From Asparagopsis taxiformis (taxonomy: Eukaryota > Rhodophyta > Florideophyceae > Bonnemaisoniales > Bonnemaisoniaceae), in NCBI GenBank assembly GCA_030407315.1, contig JALQPE010000476.1, positions 1-64,000 on the forward strand: 64,000 nt of DNA. Direction: 5' to 3'. Position numbers and translations under genes: made by a program. The notes beneath the pieces are model-generated. The model saw nothing but the letters and a program-made list of their open reading frames with translations. It was not told the origin of the DNA and made no database searches. Below are positions 30,261 through 39,325 of the stretch, piece by piece (within the stretch, counting starts at the first letter, position 1; every line of letters starts with the position of its first letter).

Positions 30261-31769
30261 AACGCAGCAGCCGCCAGCGGCAGCACCGGCGTCACCACAC
30301 CCATCCCGCCGCGTCTGTCCAACCTGCAAGTTGTTCTCGAGCGTTTCTCGGACACGCTCGTGGATGCCGGCATACATTATTCGCGTCTCTGGCGACAGCG
30401 CGGTACGAAACGCGTCGAAAATGCAAAGGGACTCGGACGCGTCGTGATCCTCGGCACCGGTTGGGGCGCGCATTCACTCGTCAAAGTCGCCGACGAACAG
30501 AACATGCAGTCATTGACGGTGGTGAGTCCGCGAAATTTCTTTTTCTTCACACCGCTGTTGTCGAGCACTGCGGTGGGTACGATCGAGTTTCGCTCCATTG
30601 TTGAGCCGATTCGAGCCAGTAATCCCTTTGTGGACTATTTCGAAGCGTACGCGACGGACATCGACTTGGAGCGCAAGGTGGTGCTGTGTCGCGCCGGTCA
30701 ACGAGAGGGGTATCCGACGTCGGAGGAGAATGAACAATTTGAATTGGCGTACGACACATTGGTGATTGCGGTGGGCGAAACGACGACTACGTTTGGTGTG
30801 CAGGGCGCGCGCAAGTATGCGTATTTTCTCAAGGAAATTTCGGACGCGCGTCGATTGCGACTCAAGCTACTCGAATTGTTGGAACGCGCATCTCTACCGG
30901 TTTGGAGCGATGAGGAGCGGAGGGAAATGTTGAGTATTGTGGTCGTTGGAGGCGGACCGACCGGTTGTGAATTTGCGGGTGAATTGTCTGATTTTGTTGC
31001 AAACGACCTTGCCCCTCGCTATGGGACGGAGCTGGTGTCGCTGATTCAGGTGACCTTACTGCAGAGCGGCGAGAGTCTACTCACACAATTTGAATCGTCA
31101 CTGCAAGACATTGCGCTGGAGAATTTCCGCGGGCGCGTCGCGGTACAATTTGGAGCGCGTGTCGTCGAGGTAACGGAAACGGAGGTGGTTCTAAAGACGG
31201 GGGCACGATTGAAATACGGGATATTAATCTGGGCAGCTGGGAATGGAACACGGCCCATTGTGGGGAAATTGGTCGAACGGATGACGGGGGAAGCGGCCAA
31301 GGCAGCGATTGAGCGTCGGTGTAAAATTGGAGTGGACGCATGGCTACGGGTCAGGGGAGCACAGAATGTGTTTGCACTGGGCGATTGCGCGGTGGTGGAC
31401 GGGGAGGCATTGCCGGCAACGGCTCAGGTAGCGGGTCAACAGGGCGCCTATCTGGGGAGATTAATATCGAAAGCGGATAGTGCAGGATTGAACGATGTAC
31501 ACGGACCGCTATTACGAGACGGCAACGGGCGACGAATGAATCCGTTTCGATTCCTATCGTTGGGCGCCATGGCGTATCTCGGGAATGATCGCGCCATTGT
31601 GCAGGTCGACACGGGGGGCGAGCGGTCGTTGAAAGTTGGCGGACGAATTGCGTTTGCGCTGTGGCGGAGCGTGTATGCAGTGAAGCAAGTTGACGTGCGC
31701 AATCGAGTGCTGGTGTTGTTTGATTACTTTAAAAGTCGAGTGTACGGACGAGACATATCACAGTTTTAA
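30261..31769 (+). CDS. Type II NAD(P)H dehydrogenase (NDH-2)
   Basis: A two-dinucleotide-binding-domain flavoprotein that passes electrons from NAD(P)H to quinone in the inner mitochondrial (or plastid) membrane without pumping protons. The FAD-binding Rossmann motif is VVILGTGWGAHSLVK. The typical NDH-2 segment SPRNFFFFTPLLSSTAVGT follows, then the NAD-binding motif IVVVGGGPTGCEFAGEL, the FAD-site GDCA (VFALGDCAVV), AQVAGQQGAYL and a C-terminal membrane-associating region (FLSLGAMAYLGNDRAIVQV). The start is unresolved. The frame opens after a TGA at 30,258-30,260 and has no ATG before the FAD motif; the first in-frame ATG would remove it. A small intron, a non-AUG start or an upstream frameshift from an Arg-rich presequence-like frame (ATG at 30,167) could explain this. 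The 3' end at 31,769 is firm. Confidence 0.85.
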   Translation, partial: NAAAASGSTGVTTPIPPRLSNLQVVLERFSDTLVDAGIHYSRLWRQRGTKRVENAKGLGRVVILGTGWGAHSLVKVADEQNMQSLTVVSPRNFFFFTPLLSSTAVGTIEFRSIVEPIRASNPFVDYFEAYATDIDLERKVVLCRAGQREGYPTSEENEQFELAYDTLVIAVGETTTTFGVQGARKYAYFLKEISDARRLRLKLLELLERASLPVWSDEERREMLSIVVVGGGPTGCEFAGELSDFVANDLAPRYGTELVSLIQVTLLQSGESLLTQFESSLQDIALENFRGRVAVQFGARVVEVTETEVVLKTGARLKYGILIWAAGNGTRPIVGKLVERMTGEAAKAAIERRCKIGVDAWLRVRGAQNVFALGDCAVVDGEALPATAQVAGQQGAYLGRLISKADSAGLNDVHGPLLRDGNGRRMNPFRFLSLGAMAYLGNDRAIVQVDTGGERSLKVGGRIAFALWRSVYAVKQVDVRNRVLVLFDYFKSRVYGRDISQF

Positions 31770-32237
31770 GTCGACGCGATACGGTACGCAACGCACGGTG
31801 GCGGATTATGATTTGTCAACTGGAATCGCGAGTGGTGTCAGGCTACACTACTGTAACGAGAAGGGAGCGATGGTGATTGGTTGAGTACATTGCTTACCGC
31901 GCGAGCTATCGTTGCAGGCGCAGTGAGTGTGACAACGCGCATGGCGCGACGCGACGAATGAAAGAGCAGCCACAGGCGTGTTTGTGCCGCTCGTCATTCG
32001 TTTGTTCGCTGATGACAGGATGCAAGTAGCAACTTGTCACGAGTGTTGCCCTCTCGTGGAGGGCTGCACCGCACCGCACCGCATCGCAGTGCAGTGCATT
32101 GCATTGCATTGCAGAAAACAAGCGATTTGTCGGATCGAACAGCGCCTCGTAACACCAGGTCGACAGACAAGGGACGAGCAAGTTGGTCTTGTTTACCAAA
32201 AAATAACAATACAAACGATAGATAAGAAACTAGTTGA
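31770..32237. other. Spacer with pentamer low-complexity tract
   Basis: The gap between the convergent NDH-2 and Cys-rich genes. It holds a low-complexity stretch at about 32,065-32,113 made of GCACC and GCATT/GCAGT units. No gene is supported. Confidence 0.5.
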
Positions 32238-33056
32238 TCATGGAAATCTCGCCGCACAAATGCGTCGAATTCTGGGCACCATACAATACGACACCTGCAT
32301 ATTCACGGTACAGATCCTACAGCACGCAAACACACAATCATCAGGCTGCGATCGAGCGGCGCGCTGCGCACGACACACACCCGACGACGCGGCCATGGTC
32401 TGGGAACACAAGCGACCGGCCACCATACACTCGCAAGCGGCGGGCGCAAACGGCCTGCCGAAAGCGGGCGAATCGTCGAGCTCGCCAGGCATGACGGGGC
32501 CGTCCTGTTCGAAGACGGAGAGCTGCGGGGAGGGGTCGGGCGACGCGTCGAGATCGTCTGGGGAGGGCTGCAGCGGCGCGTCATCGAGGTCGAACGGGGC
32601 GAGTGTGGGTGTCGGTTCAAGCATCATCGTCGGTTTGGGATCGAGTTGCTGCATGGGAACGACGTGTGTGGCGAGCGCGAAACAGAGCTGTTCAACGTGC
32701 GCGTGGTGACAAACGGGCCAATGACGGCCGTACGTCTCGCAGGCGGAGCAGCAGAGCGAGAGACAACCCACCGTCTGGTAGAAACGCGGCGCGTACGAAC
32801 GACACACACGCGTTGTATAGCGGATGTAGGTCGGACAGAAATAGCCGCTTAGCACCGTCTGAATGCAGACGCAGGCCTGATGCGCGTCGGCATCGTCGCG
32901 ATGCGCGTGGTCGTACAAGCGCGTCGAATGGGGCGACGCGATGCGGCGCGCTATTCGTACGTCGACGAGATCGCGGGCCGGGGCGGAGAGATGGGCGTGC
33001 AACGCGGGGATGAGCTGGAGGAGGAGGAGGAGGAGGAGGAGAGGGAGATTGGACAT
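32238..33056 (-). CDS. Secreted protein with two Cys-rich modules
   Basis: Encodes 272 residues from ATG at 33,056, chosen because it begins a clean signal peptide (MSNLPLLLLLLLLQLIPALH); an upstream in-frame ATG at 33,203 would bury it. Two Cys-rich modules follow, one around residues 60-120 (ACVCIQT, CLSLCCSACE) and one at about 205-265 (ACECMVAG, CVFACCRIC). Each has a CxC start, spaced single cysteines, then a C-x3-CC-x2-C cluster, so the protein looks like an internal duplication. They are joined by an acidic Pro/Asp/Ser-rich linker. The pattern implies disulfide-bonded extracellular modules. The family is unknown to me. The broken gene at 21,138 has a comparable layout. The poly-Leu signal core is encoded by a (GAG)n microsatellite. 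Confidence 0.65.
   Translation of the reverse strand: MSNLPLLLLLLLLQLIPALHAHLSAPARDLVDVRIARRIASPHSTRLYDHAHRDDADAHQACVCIQTVLSGYFCPTYIRYTTRVCRSYAPRFYQTVGCLSLCCSACETYGRHWPVCHHAHVEQLCFALATHVVPMQQLDPKPTMMLEPTPTLAPFDLDDAPLQPSPDDLDASPDPSPQLSVFEQDGPVMPGELDDSPAFGRPFAPAACECMVAGRLCSQTMAASSGVCRAQRAARSQPDDCVFACCRICTVNMQVSYCMVPRIRRICAARFP
33017..33043. repeat. (GAG)n microsatellite in signal-peptide codons
   Basis: Roughly eight GAG/GGA units on the plus strand, read on the minus strand as consecutive Leu codons in the hydrophobic core of the signal peptide of the Cys-rich gene. Length variation here would change only the number of leucines. Confidence 0.8.
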
Positions 33057-34489
33057 GATGGTTGGTTGTGATGCGGATCGTGGATGGATGGATGGATGGG
33101 TAGTCGGTTTGATATGGCGTTGGTTGGGTGCGATACCTCTACTGTAACTATTGAAAAAAAGGGTGCTGTGCAGTGCAGCAGTGTAGATGATGGAAGCAAT
33201 CAATGTGGCAATGAATCGTCAGTGACAGTTGAGTATGTGCCGCGCGTCGCGTAGCGTCGATTGTCTTTCGTGCGCCCTGAATTTGTTGATCGATCTATCG
33301 TCACGCACAAGTCATATCACTCGCTTGGCTTACTGTACGCGGCCAACAGCTGCGGGCCGGTACGTATTGGCCCGCGGGGCTTCAAGCGGCCCGCTTACAG
33401 TAACAAGTGGGAAATATTTGGTGAAAGCTTTTGGTGCCTATCGTGCTTGATGGCAGCCACGTCTCCACGTAATGCATCGCCGCTCGTATCGGTCGCTGCT
33501 GCTGCGCGCGGCATGCGTCGCGATCGCGCACACACATGTCTGCATGCATGCAATGCGTGCTGACGTCGAGCGATATTTGTCCTTGTCGTCTATCGCTACG
33601 ATGGATAGGTCGGTCGGTCGGTCGGTCGGTGCGCACGATGAACGCTGCAAATCATCCAACATGCACGAGTTGAATGCTCTCTCGTGCGCGCCGCTTTCCA
33701 AATGGCGTCGCGCTGGTTGTTTCATAATTTGCTCCCAGCGTAGACAGCCCAGCCAGTCATATGTGCGGCGGCGTGACAGTGCGCGTACAAGTGGCGCACA
33801 TCCATTGAAAATGTGAATCAAAACTTTTCTGGTTATTTTTACTCTTACCTCACAACAACGAGATAAACTGGACGTGCCGCTCGCTGAAACATTGATTCGT
33901 CCACGACTCGTTTTAGACGCTTTACCCGACTCGGCTACGATTTGGATCCGATCGACTCCACACATATGCCGCCAGAAAACGGTACCCGTCGTTGCTGATT
34001 TCAATCAAGCACAATGCTAGGCAGGCTGTCGTGGCCGCGACGACGACGACGCAATGAGTCGCATCACAAATGGCCTGTCGATCGAGCGAGCGAGCGAGCG
34101 ATCGATCGATCGATCGATGGAGAGACTCTGACGGTTGGCGGGAAGAAATTCAAGTAAACGCTTTGTAAGCACAAATAAAGTGACTTGTTGCCACGTACCG
34201 CGACGTGACAAGTCATGCCGTGACCACATGGCCACGTAGTATCATATCATACAATCAACGTGACACTGCACGGGACATAGCGGGACGCTACGGCCCGATG
34301 GCGATTTTGTGGGGTACGTTTTTCGACTTGAACCGTCTAAAATACCATCGACGCGTGTCATTCCTTGATTCGACTTGCAACATTTCCCTATGCAGCTGCC
34401 GCTGCTGCACACACACACACACACCACTTTTCATCGCGCACATCAACTCGCTTCACCTCCGCACCTCACACCCTCGTCCCGTCATCATC
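33057..34489. other. Spacer between divergent Cys-rich and kinase genes
   Basis: About 1.4 kb between divergently transcribed genes, so it should contain both promoters. Open frames of up to 188 codons on the minus strand lack motifs and look like chance. It holds simple repeats: (GGTC)n at 33,608-33,630, (GAGC)n then (GATC)n at 34,084-34,118, and (AC)n at about 34,409-34,424. No gene is supported. Confidence 0.45.
33081..33099. repeat. (GGAT)n microsatellite in the leader of the Cys-rich gene
   Basis: Four to five GGAT units about 25 bases upstream of the ATG at 33,056; the transcript would carry a (ATCC)n leader. A similar tract lies just upstream of VPS28. Confidence 0.8.
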
Positions 34490-37400
34490 ATGGGCGCCGC
34501 ACGCAATACACCGTCCACTACAAACACACAATCCACCGCACCATCCGACAATGACAACGAAGTCGTCCAACTAACAACTCAGGTGCGCGAATCGCTCACC
34601 CCATTCCTCCCCGCCCTCAACTCGTCCACCAACCTTTCGTCGACCCATGTGCGAATCCCGCGCGAGCTCCGTTCCATCGATGCCGCATTATCCAGACTCC
34701 GCGCCGCCCTCCGCATCGCCGACCGTTCCGCCGCACGTCTCTTCGACCACGGCGCCAAAACCGACGTGCTGCACGCATTGCGCGAGGTGCGCGAAATTGC
34801 CGCACGCGCCAATCAGGGTATTGCGCAGCGTCCGCGAATCTACGCCGTCGACCGTCCAAAGGGCTTTGCCGCATGGATGGTCGGCTCCTCCAAACGTCCC
34901 GACCCGCCCTCCCATCATTCCGCTGCAGATTTTGCAAAGATTAACCTCGTCGCCGAGGAGAAGAAACGACTCGAAGCCGCTGCCAATAAAATCGATACCA
35001 ATGTGCAAGTGGCCCTGTGGAAATCGCGCGCAAATTTGCTCCCCGACGCGCCGGACAAGGACCTCGCCGCTCGAGATACCCATTTGGCTAGATTGCCGAG
35101 TCATCATTATCCCGTTTTGAGAAAGGCGCGATTGACAATGCCACGCCCGAGAATGGGTAGAAAGGGAAGGGTCTTTTCCACCGGTGAAATGAATAGCCCC
35201 CTGTCGTCGTCGAGTCCCGCTTCGACATCGCAACCGCCTTCGCCGCATTTGCGACTCAAGCGAGCTGATAGTACCTTGCGCGATACACGCTCAAAGCTTT
35301 CCGTGGCCTCTAGTAGCGACCGTGCGATGCCCACAGAGAGACCGTGGGAATTTTCCTTGATTGAGTATCCCATCACCCCGTTGCGTTCCAGAACCCTCGA
35401 TGCCGCCGAGAATGGCAACGTCATTATGGCCATGTGGCGCGGCTCTAGAGTTTCTGTCAAAGTCATTCGTCGCGACCGAGCTAGATTTTATCAGGAGGGT
35501 GACTATTTGTACGCACTCGGTCACAGTCCCAATATTCCAACTTTGCTCGGCGGCCATTGGGAAAATTGCACAAATCGACATTCCAAGAACACCAAACGCG
35601 CCGCTGATGACGATGGCAATGTTGGTTATCTCGTCATGGAAGTGGCCAACGGCATCAGTTTGGATAAGCTCGTTCGTGATGGCAAGTTGACTGATACTGT
35701 CAGCCAAATTCGCGTCCTCGATCGAATTGTTGCCGCACTCGTGTTTGCACAAAAAGTTAATCCCTACATGACCCATCAAGACCTCCATCCCGGTAACGTT
35801 CTCCTCGTACCGAGTTCCTCCACCGCCGAAGCGCTGCACGACGTCGCCGCCGCCACCGCAACGCCCGACCAGCCTCATTTACCGAACAATCGTACCACCA
35901 CTTCGCTCACGACGACGACGACGACGACTAATTTTGTCGCAAACGTCAGTCAGTCCACTGTTGGGGAAAGTATTATCGGCACCGATGCCAACAAGTCGTC
36001 ACAAGATGGCGACGCCGAAAATGGCGATGAAGGCGATACAATTCCCTCCACGCAGGTGCAGGAGCAGCTCGTCGCAGACAGTCTGTCCTCTTCAACAGCA
36101 GTGCCGACCTTTCCGAATCGTTCGCTCATTCCGCAAATCCCCAAAGTCGAGGACGGTGATGAAGCGCTCACCGTGTTGGAGCGCGTCGCTCTTCATAACA
36201 AACTCGATCAAGTAGCTGAAACAGATTTCCATCATGGACGCCTTTCCCTTTCCGCAAAGCCGGTTTCAACTGCAACCGCACCACCACCGGAATCATCATC
36301 ATCCAAACCGCAAGCATCGCAAACCAATAGCTCATCATATCAGCCCAGTGCTTCTCCGACCAACGTCGTTCTGCCCTCTGTAGATTCGCAGCGCAAGGGG
36401 TCGACTAAATATTCATCGACTGCACTAGTGTCGTCGTTCACCGTCAAGGTCATGGACTTTGCACCGGCCGACGAGGCAAACGGTTTGCGAACTTCATTGT
36501 CATGGCATAGTCAGGACTCCATTGCCGGCTATTGTGCACCGGAAAAAGCCACGTCTAGAATGTGGCGCAGAATGCAGAACAACAAGGAGAAGGAACGAGA
36601 ACGTGAACTCGAAAGAGAACGACGACTTGCTGCCACACGTCCGCCGTCCAACGGACGACATAGTCCGCGTCCGACCACCGCTCGCACGAGAAGTAACAAT
36701 GGGGCAGCTGGATTTGTCACAGCCAGCGCTCGATCAAGTTCGGACACGCATCGACGTCCATTCGATTCGGAAACGTACGCATTGTTCGAAGATGACCATC
36801 TCGGAGATATTGGCGAAGCCGATGACAATAGTCTCGGCCCAGATATTGTGCCGCATTCGCCAACTGATCGGTCTGGTCGCCGTGTGGCGGCACGTGGCCC
36901 GGACGCATTTAACGAAGATGACCTGCTGGGAAGTCCGGTAGACGCGGCTGAAATTGACGCTTCCCTCTGTGCACCGCACAATGATCGTGCCGTACCAACC
37001 AGAGACTATGTTCCCATGGAGGAAGCCATTGCTGCCAAACACTCCAAATCGTCGGTCGACACGGAGCGAACCGATGCCGACTCGGCCGTTCAGGACAATG
37101 GCATGTCCAAGGTCGACGTATGGAGCATCGGCTGGTTGTTGTATTACATGGCCACGGGCAAGCATCCGCCGTCTGATTGTTGGGCGCGACGCATCGCCAT
37201 TGATGAGCGCGAGTTGAAATTGGTCGGTCCGGAAGCTCGTCAGATTATTCAGATGTGTGTGCAACGTGATGTGCTTCAGCGCGCTTGTATTCGTGATGTC
37301 AAACGACACATTGATAGCATCCTGCAGGGTTTGATGTTTGCCAAGGGCCTGGCATTGATCGATGTCGAACGTGCAGCAGCGTTTGTGCTGCTAGACAAGG

Positions 37401-38458
37401 CGGTCGGGATCAAGTCGTCGCCGGGGACAACGGCTGGAACGTCGTCACGGTCTGCGTCTGCTTCGGCAGACGGCGATCCGGGCACAACCATCTCGAGCGC
37501 CGAGGCGCCGTCGCTAGAAGACACATCTTCGGTTCTGCAAGGCGTCGACGGTCGGGTACTTGGATTGAATCAGAAGACACGAATGGCGCTCGCTGCGTTA
37601 CCACTAGTCGTTGTGCGACGAGTCGAGTGGGAAGCGGCGGCGCGGTATCTCGGGCGATCGAATAGTGAAGTGCAGAAACTGCGACGAGCACTGGTGAATG
37701 AACGATGGAACAAGACGGAAGTGATTGACGGACCCGCAGCTGTCGAATACTTGTGCAGGAGAAGTGAAGAAGGGGTTGCTTCAGCACAGAGCGCTCTTGG
37801 ATGGGTGTATCGATGGGGTGCTGGCGGTGTGAAGAAGAATGTTGAAGAAGCTATGCGATTGTGGGAGCAGTCAGTAAAGGCGGGAGACCCGGAGGCAGCG
37901 AATGGACTGGGATTAATTTATCATCATGGACGGGAGGAAATCATGGTGGACGGGGAGCGAGCGCGCGGATACTATGAACTAGCGGTGCAGCAGGGGTACC
38001 CGGCGGCGGCAGTGAACCTCGGAGTGATGCTGCACGACGGTGCGGCGGGGCTGGGTGTCGACGGAGCAACGGCACGACGTCTGTACGAAATGGCGTGTCG
38101 ACACGGGGATGGAATTGCGGCGAACAATTTGGGACTATTGCTGCAGCACGGAGCGGAGGGTGTCGAGTGTGATGCAGCAGCGGCGGTCGAAGCATTTGAA
38201 TTGGCGATTGAACGCAACGAACGGCATCATGCGTGTCGCAACCTCGGCGAGTTGTTGTGGGAGGGCGCGGCGGGTGTCGCGCGGTCACGATCGCAAGCGG
38301 TCGAGTATTTTGCGTTGGCGATTGCGCAAGGCGATGCGACGTCGCGATCGACGGCGTGCGCCAAGCTGCGAAAGCTGGTGCGATACGCAGAGGAAGAGGA
38401 GGAGGAGGGGATGGCGGAGGGATTGGCGGAACGATGCCAACGATTGCTCGAGGGGTGA
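34490..38458 (+). CDS. Protein kinase-like protein with large inserts and Sel1 repeats
   Basis: Encodes 1,322 residues from ATG at 34,490; the frame is also open 285 bases upstream. The MGAARN start could be N-myristoylated. An N-terminal helical and disordered region is followed by a kinase domain with Lys324 (SVKVIRRD), catalytic loop HQDLHPGN at 429, DFA in place of DFG at 656, APE at 684 and the alpha-F segment DVWSIGWLLYYM at 876. About 225 residues separate the catalytic loop from DFA, and about 190 separate APE from alpha-F, where about 20-30 are usual; both inserts are low-complexity. The C-terminus (about 1,098-1,315) is a row of five Sel1-like repeats (SALGWVYRWGAGGVKKN, NGLGLIYHHG, VNLGVMLHDGAAGLGVD, NNLGLLLQHGAEGVECD, RNLGELLWEGAAGV), which mediate protein contacts. 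Possibly a signalling scaffold; activity is uncertain because of HQD and DFA. Confidence 0.8.
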   Translation: MGAARNTPSTTNTQSTAPSDNDNEVVQLTTQVRESLTPFLPALNSSTNLSSTHVRIPRELRSIDAALSRLRAALRIADRSAARLFDHGAKTDVLHALREVREIAARANQGIAQRPRIYAVDRPKGFAAWMVGSSKRPDPPSHHSAADFAKINLVAEEKKRLEAAANKIDTNVQVALWKSRANLLPDAPDKDLAARDTHLARLPSHHYPVLRKARLTMPRPRMGRKGRVFSTGEMNSPLSSSSPASTSQPPSPHLRLKRADSTLRDTRSKLSVASSSDRAMPTERPWEFSLIEYPITPLRSRTLDAAENGNVIMAMWRGSRVSVKVIRRDRARFYQEGDYLYALGHSPNIPTLLGGHWENCTNRHSKNTKRAADDDGNVGYLVMEVANGISLDKLVRDGKLTDTVSQIRVLDRIVAALVFAQKVNPYMTHQDLHPGNVLLVPSSSTAEALHDVAAATATPDQPHLPNNRTTTSLTTTTTTTNFVANVSQSTVGESIIGTDANKSSQDGDAENGDEGDTIPSTQVQEQLVADSLSSSTAVPTFPNRSLIPQIPKVEDGDEALTVLERVALHNKLDQVAETDFHHGRLSLSAKPVSTATAPPPESSSSKPQASQTNSSSYQPSASPTNVVLPSVDSQRKGSTKYSSTALVSSFTVKVMDFAPADEANGLRTSLSWHSQDSIAGYCAPEKATSRMWRRMQNNKEKERERELERERRLAATRPPSNGRHSPRPTTARTRSNNGAAGFVTASARSSSDTHRRPFDSETYALFEDDHLGDIGEADDNSLGPDIVPHSPTDRSGRRVAARGPDAFNEDDLLGSPVDAAEIDASLCAPHNDRAVPTRDYVPMEEAIAAKHSKSSVDTERTDADSAVQDNGMSKVDVWSIGWLLYYMATGKHPPSDCWARRIAIDERELKLVGPEARQIIQMCVQRDVLQRACIRDVKRHIDSILQGLMFAKGLALIDVERAAAFVLLDKAVGIKSSPGTTAGTSSRSASASADGDPGTTISSAEAPSLEDTSSVLQGVDGRVLGLNQKTRMALAALPLVVVRRVEWEAAARYLGRSNSEVQKLRRALVNERWNKTEVIDGPAAVEYLCRRSEEGVASAQSALGWVYRWGAGGVKKNVEEAMRLWEQSVKAGDPEAANGLGLIYHHGREEIMVDGERARGYYELAVQQGYPAAAVNLGVMLHDGAAGLGVDGATARRLYEMACRHGDGIAANNLGLLLQHGAEGVECDAAAAVEAFELAIERNERHHACRNLGELLWEGAAGVARSRSQAVEYFALAIAQGDATSRSTACAKLRKLVRYAEEEEEEGMAEGLAERCQRLLEG

Positions 38459-38640
38459 ATAATATTTTTTGTCGTCGATGAGCGGAATAGAGAAATGTAT
38501 TTGCATGAGTGGAACGTGTGTAAAGTAAACGAAACGAGTACTGTAGTTTTGGCATGTTGGACACTTTATTGTCACACACGCAAAGCTGTAAATAATCAAA
38601 TCATCTTCAAGCGTGCCATACATTTATGTGATTCATTCAT

Positions 38641-39171
38641 TCAAACAATGAGCGGTAACGTCTCGTCCTTCCTACTCGCTTTGCGTTGGAAGAGCGCGTC
38701 GAAGAAGAGGCTCAACGCGTCCACAAACGACTGCCAGCACGAGGCGTGTGACGCGAGCTGGTCTTCATCGTAGTCTTGCTGCTCGCGGGGCGGACACGAC
38801 GAACAACTAACGGCACTGAGCGGGCTCGACGAGGGCGAGTTGCACGCGGTGACGGCCGAATAGGTGGGCGACGCCGGTGTCGGAGTCGGTGTCGGCGCCG
38901 ACTGCAGCGTGTGCGTGGACGCGGATGCAGTTTGCGTGGCAACGGTCGAAGTGGAAACTGCGTTATCTGCGGCGGATTTTCTCAACGCGAGTATGCGTTG
39001 CTCGGCATTGGTGGCGGCCGCTTGCGCGCTTTCAAACGCGGCTTGCGCGCTTTCGAAAGCGGCCTGCGCGGCGGCGGCCTTGGCCTCTGCGGCGCGCAAG
39101 CGCTGCAGCAATGTGTTGTTGAGGGAGCGCAGAGAGCGTTCCACTTTGGTGCCGGACGGTTTGGCGGGCAT
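38641..39171 (-). CDS. Small coiled-coil protein of unknown function
   Basis: Encodes 176 residues from MPAKPSGTKVERSLRS; an in-frame ATG 126 bases upstream is less likely because it adds His-rich chance sequence. Residues of about 15-70 form an Ala-rich coiled coil with an internal repeat (AAFESAQ twice). A Ser/Thr/Pro-rich linker and an aromatic amphipathic C-terminus (CWQSFVDALSLFFDALFQRK) follow. A TATA-like ATATAAATATAG lies at about 39,264-39,275, about 95 bases upstream. It is convergent with the kinase gene and lies just downstream of the acyltransferase gene on the same strand. No family recognised. Confidence 0.5.
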   Translation of the reverse strand: MPAKPSGTKVERSLRSLNNTLLQRLRAAEAKAAAAQAAFESAQAAFESAQAAATNAEQRILALRKSAADNAVSTSTVATQTASASTHTLQSAPTPTPTPASPTYSAVTACNSPSSSPLSAVSCSSCPPREQQDYDEDQLASHASCWQSFVDALSLFFDALFQRKASRKDETLPLIV

Positions 39172-39325
39172 GACGAGATTTGCAGATTGTGAATGGCGGT
39201 GACGAAGCAGAGACGAGTGTGTGTGAGCGAGTGAGTGAGTGATGGTGTGCGCGCGCGCAGGAGAATATAAATATAGAGCGGCATGAACAATGGCCAATCA
39301 TATGACGACGTTTGGTGGAATCCAT

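Noticed and set aside
32065..32113. Possible CRISPR-like or tRNA-like repeats
   Set aside because: The tract is a short imperfect pentamer repeat without spacers or cloverleaf; no CRISPR array, tRNA or rRNA gene was recognised in the window.
33438..34004. Minus-strand frame of 188 codons
   Set aside because: It has no motif, spans simple repeats and lies in a divergent promoter region; composition does not resemble neighbouring genes.
35291..35878. Minus-strand frame of 195 codons opposite the kinase
   Set aside because: Shadow of the conserved kinase domain on the plus strand.
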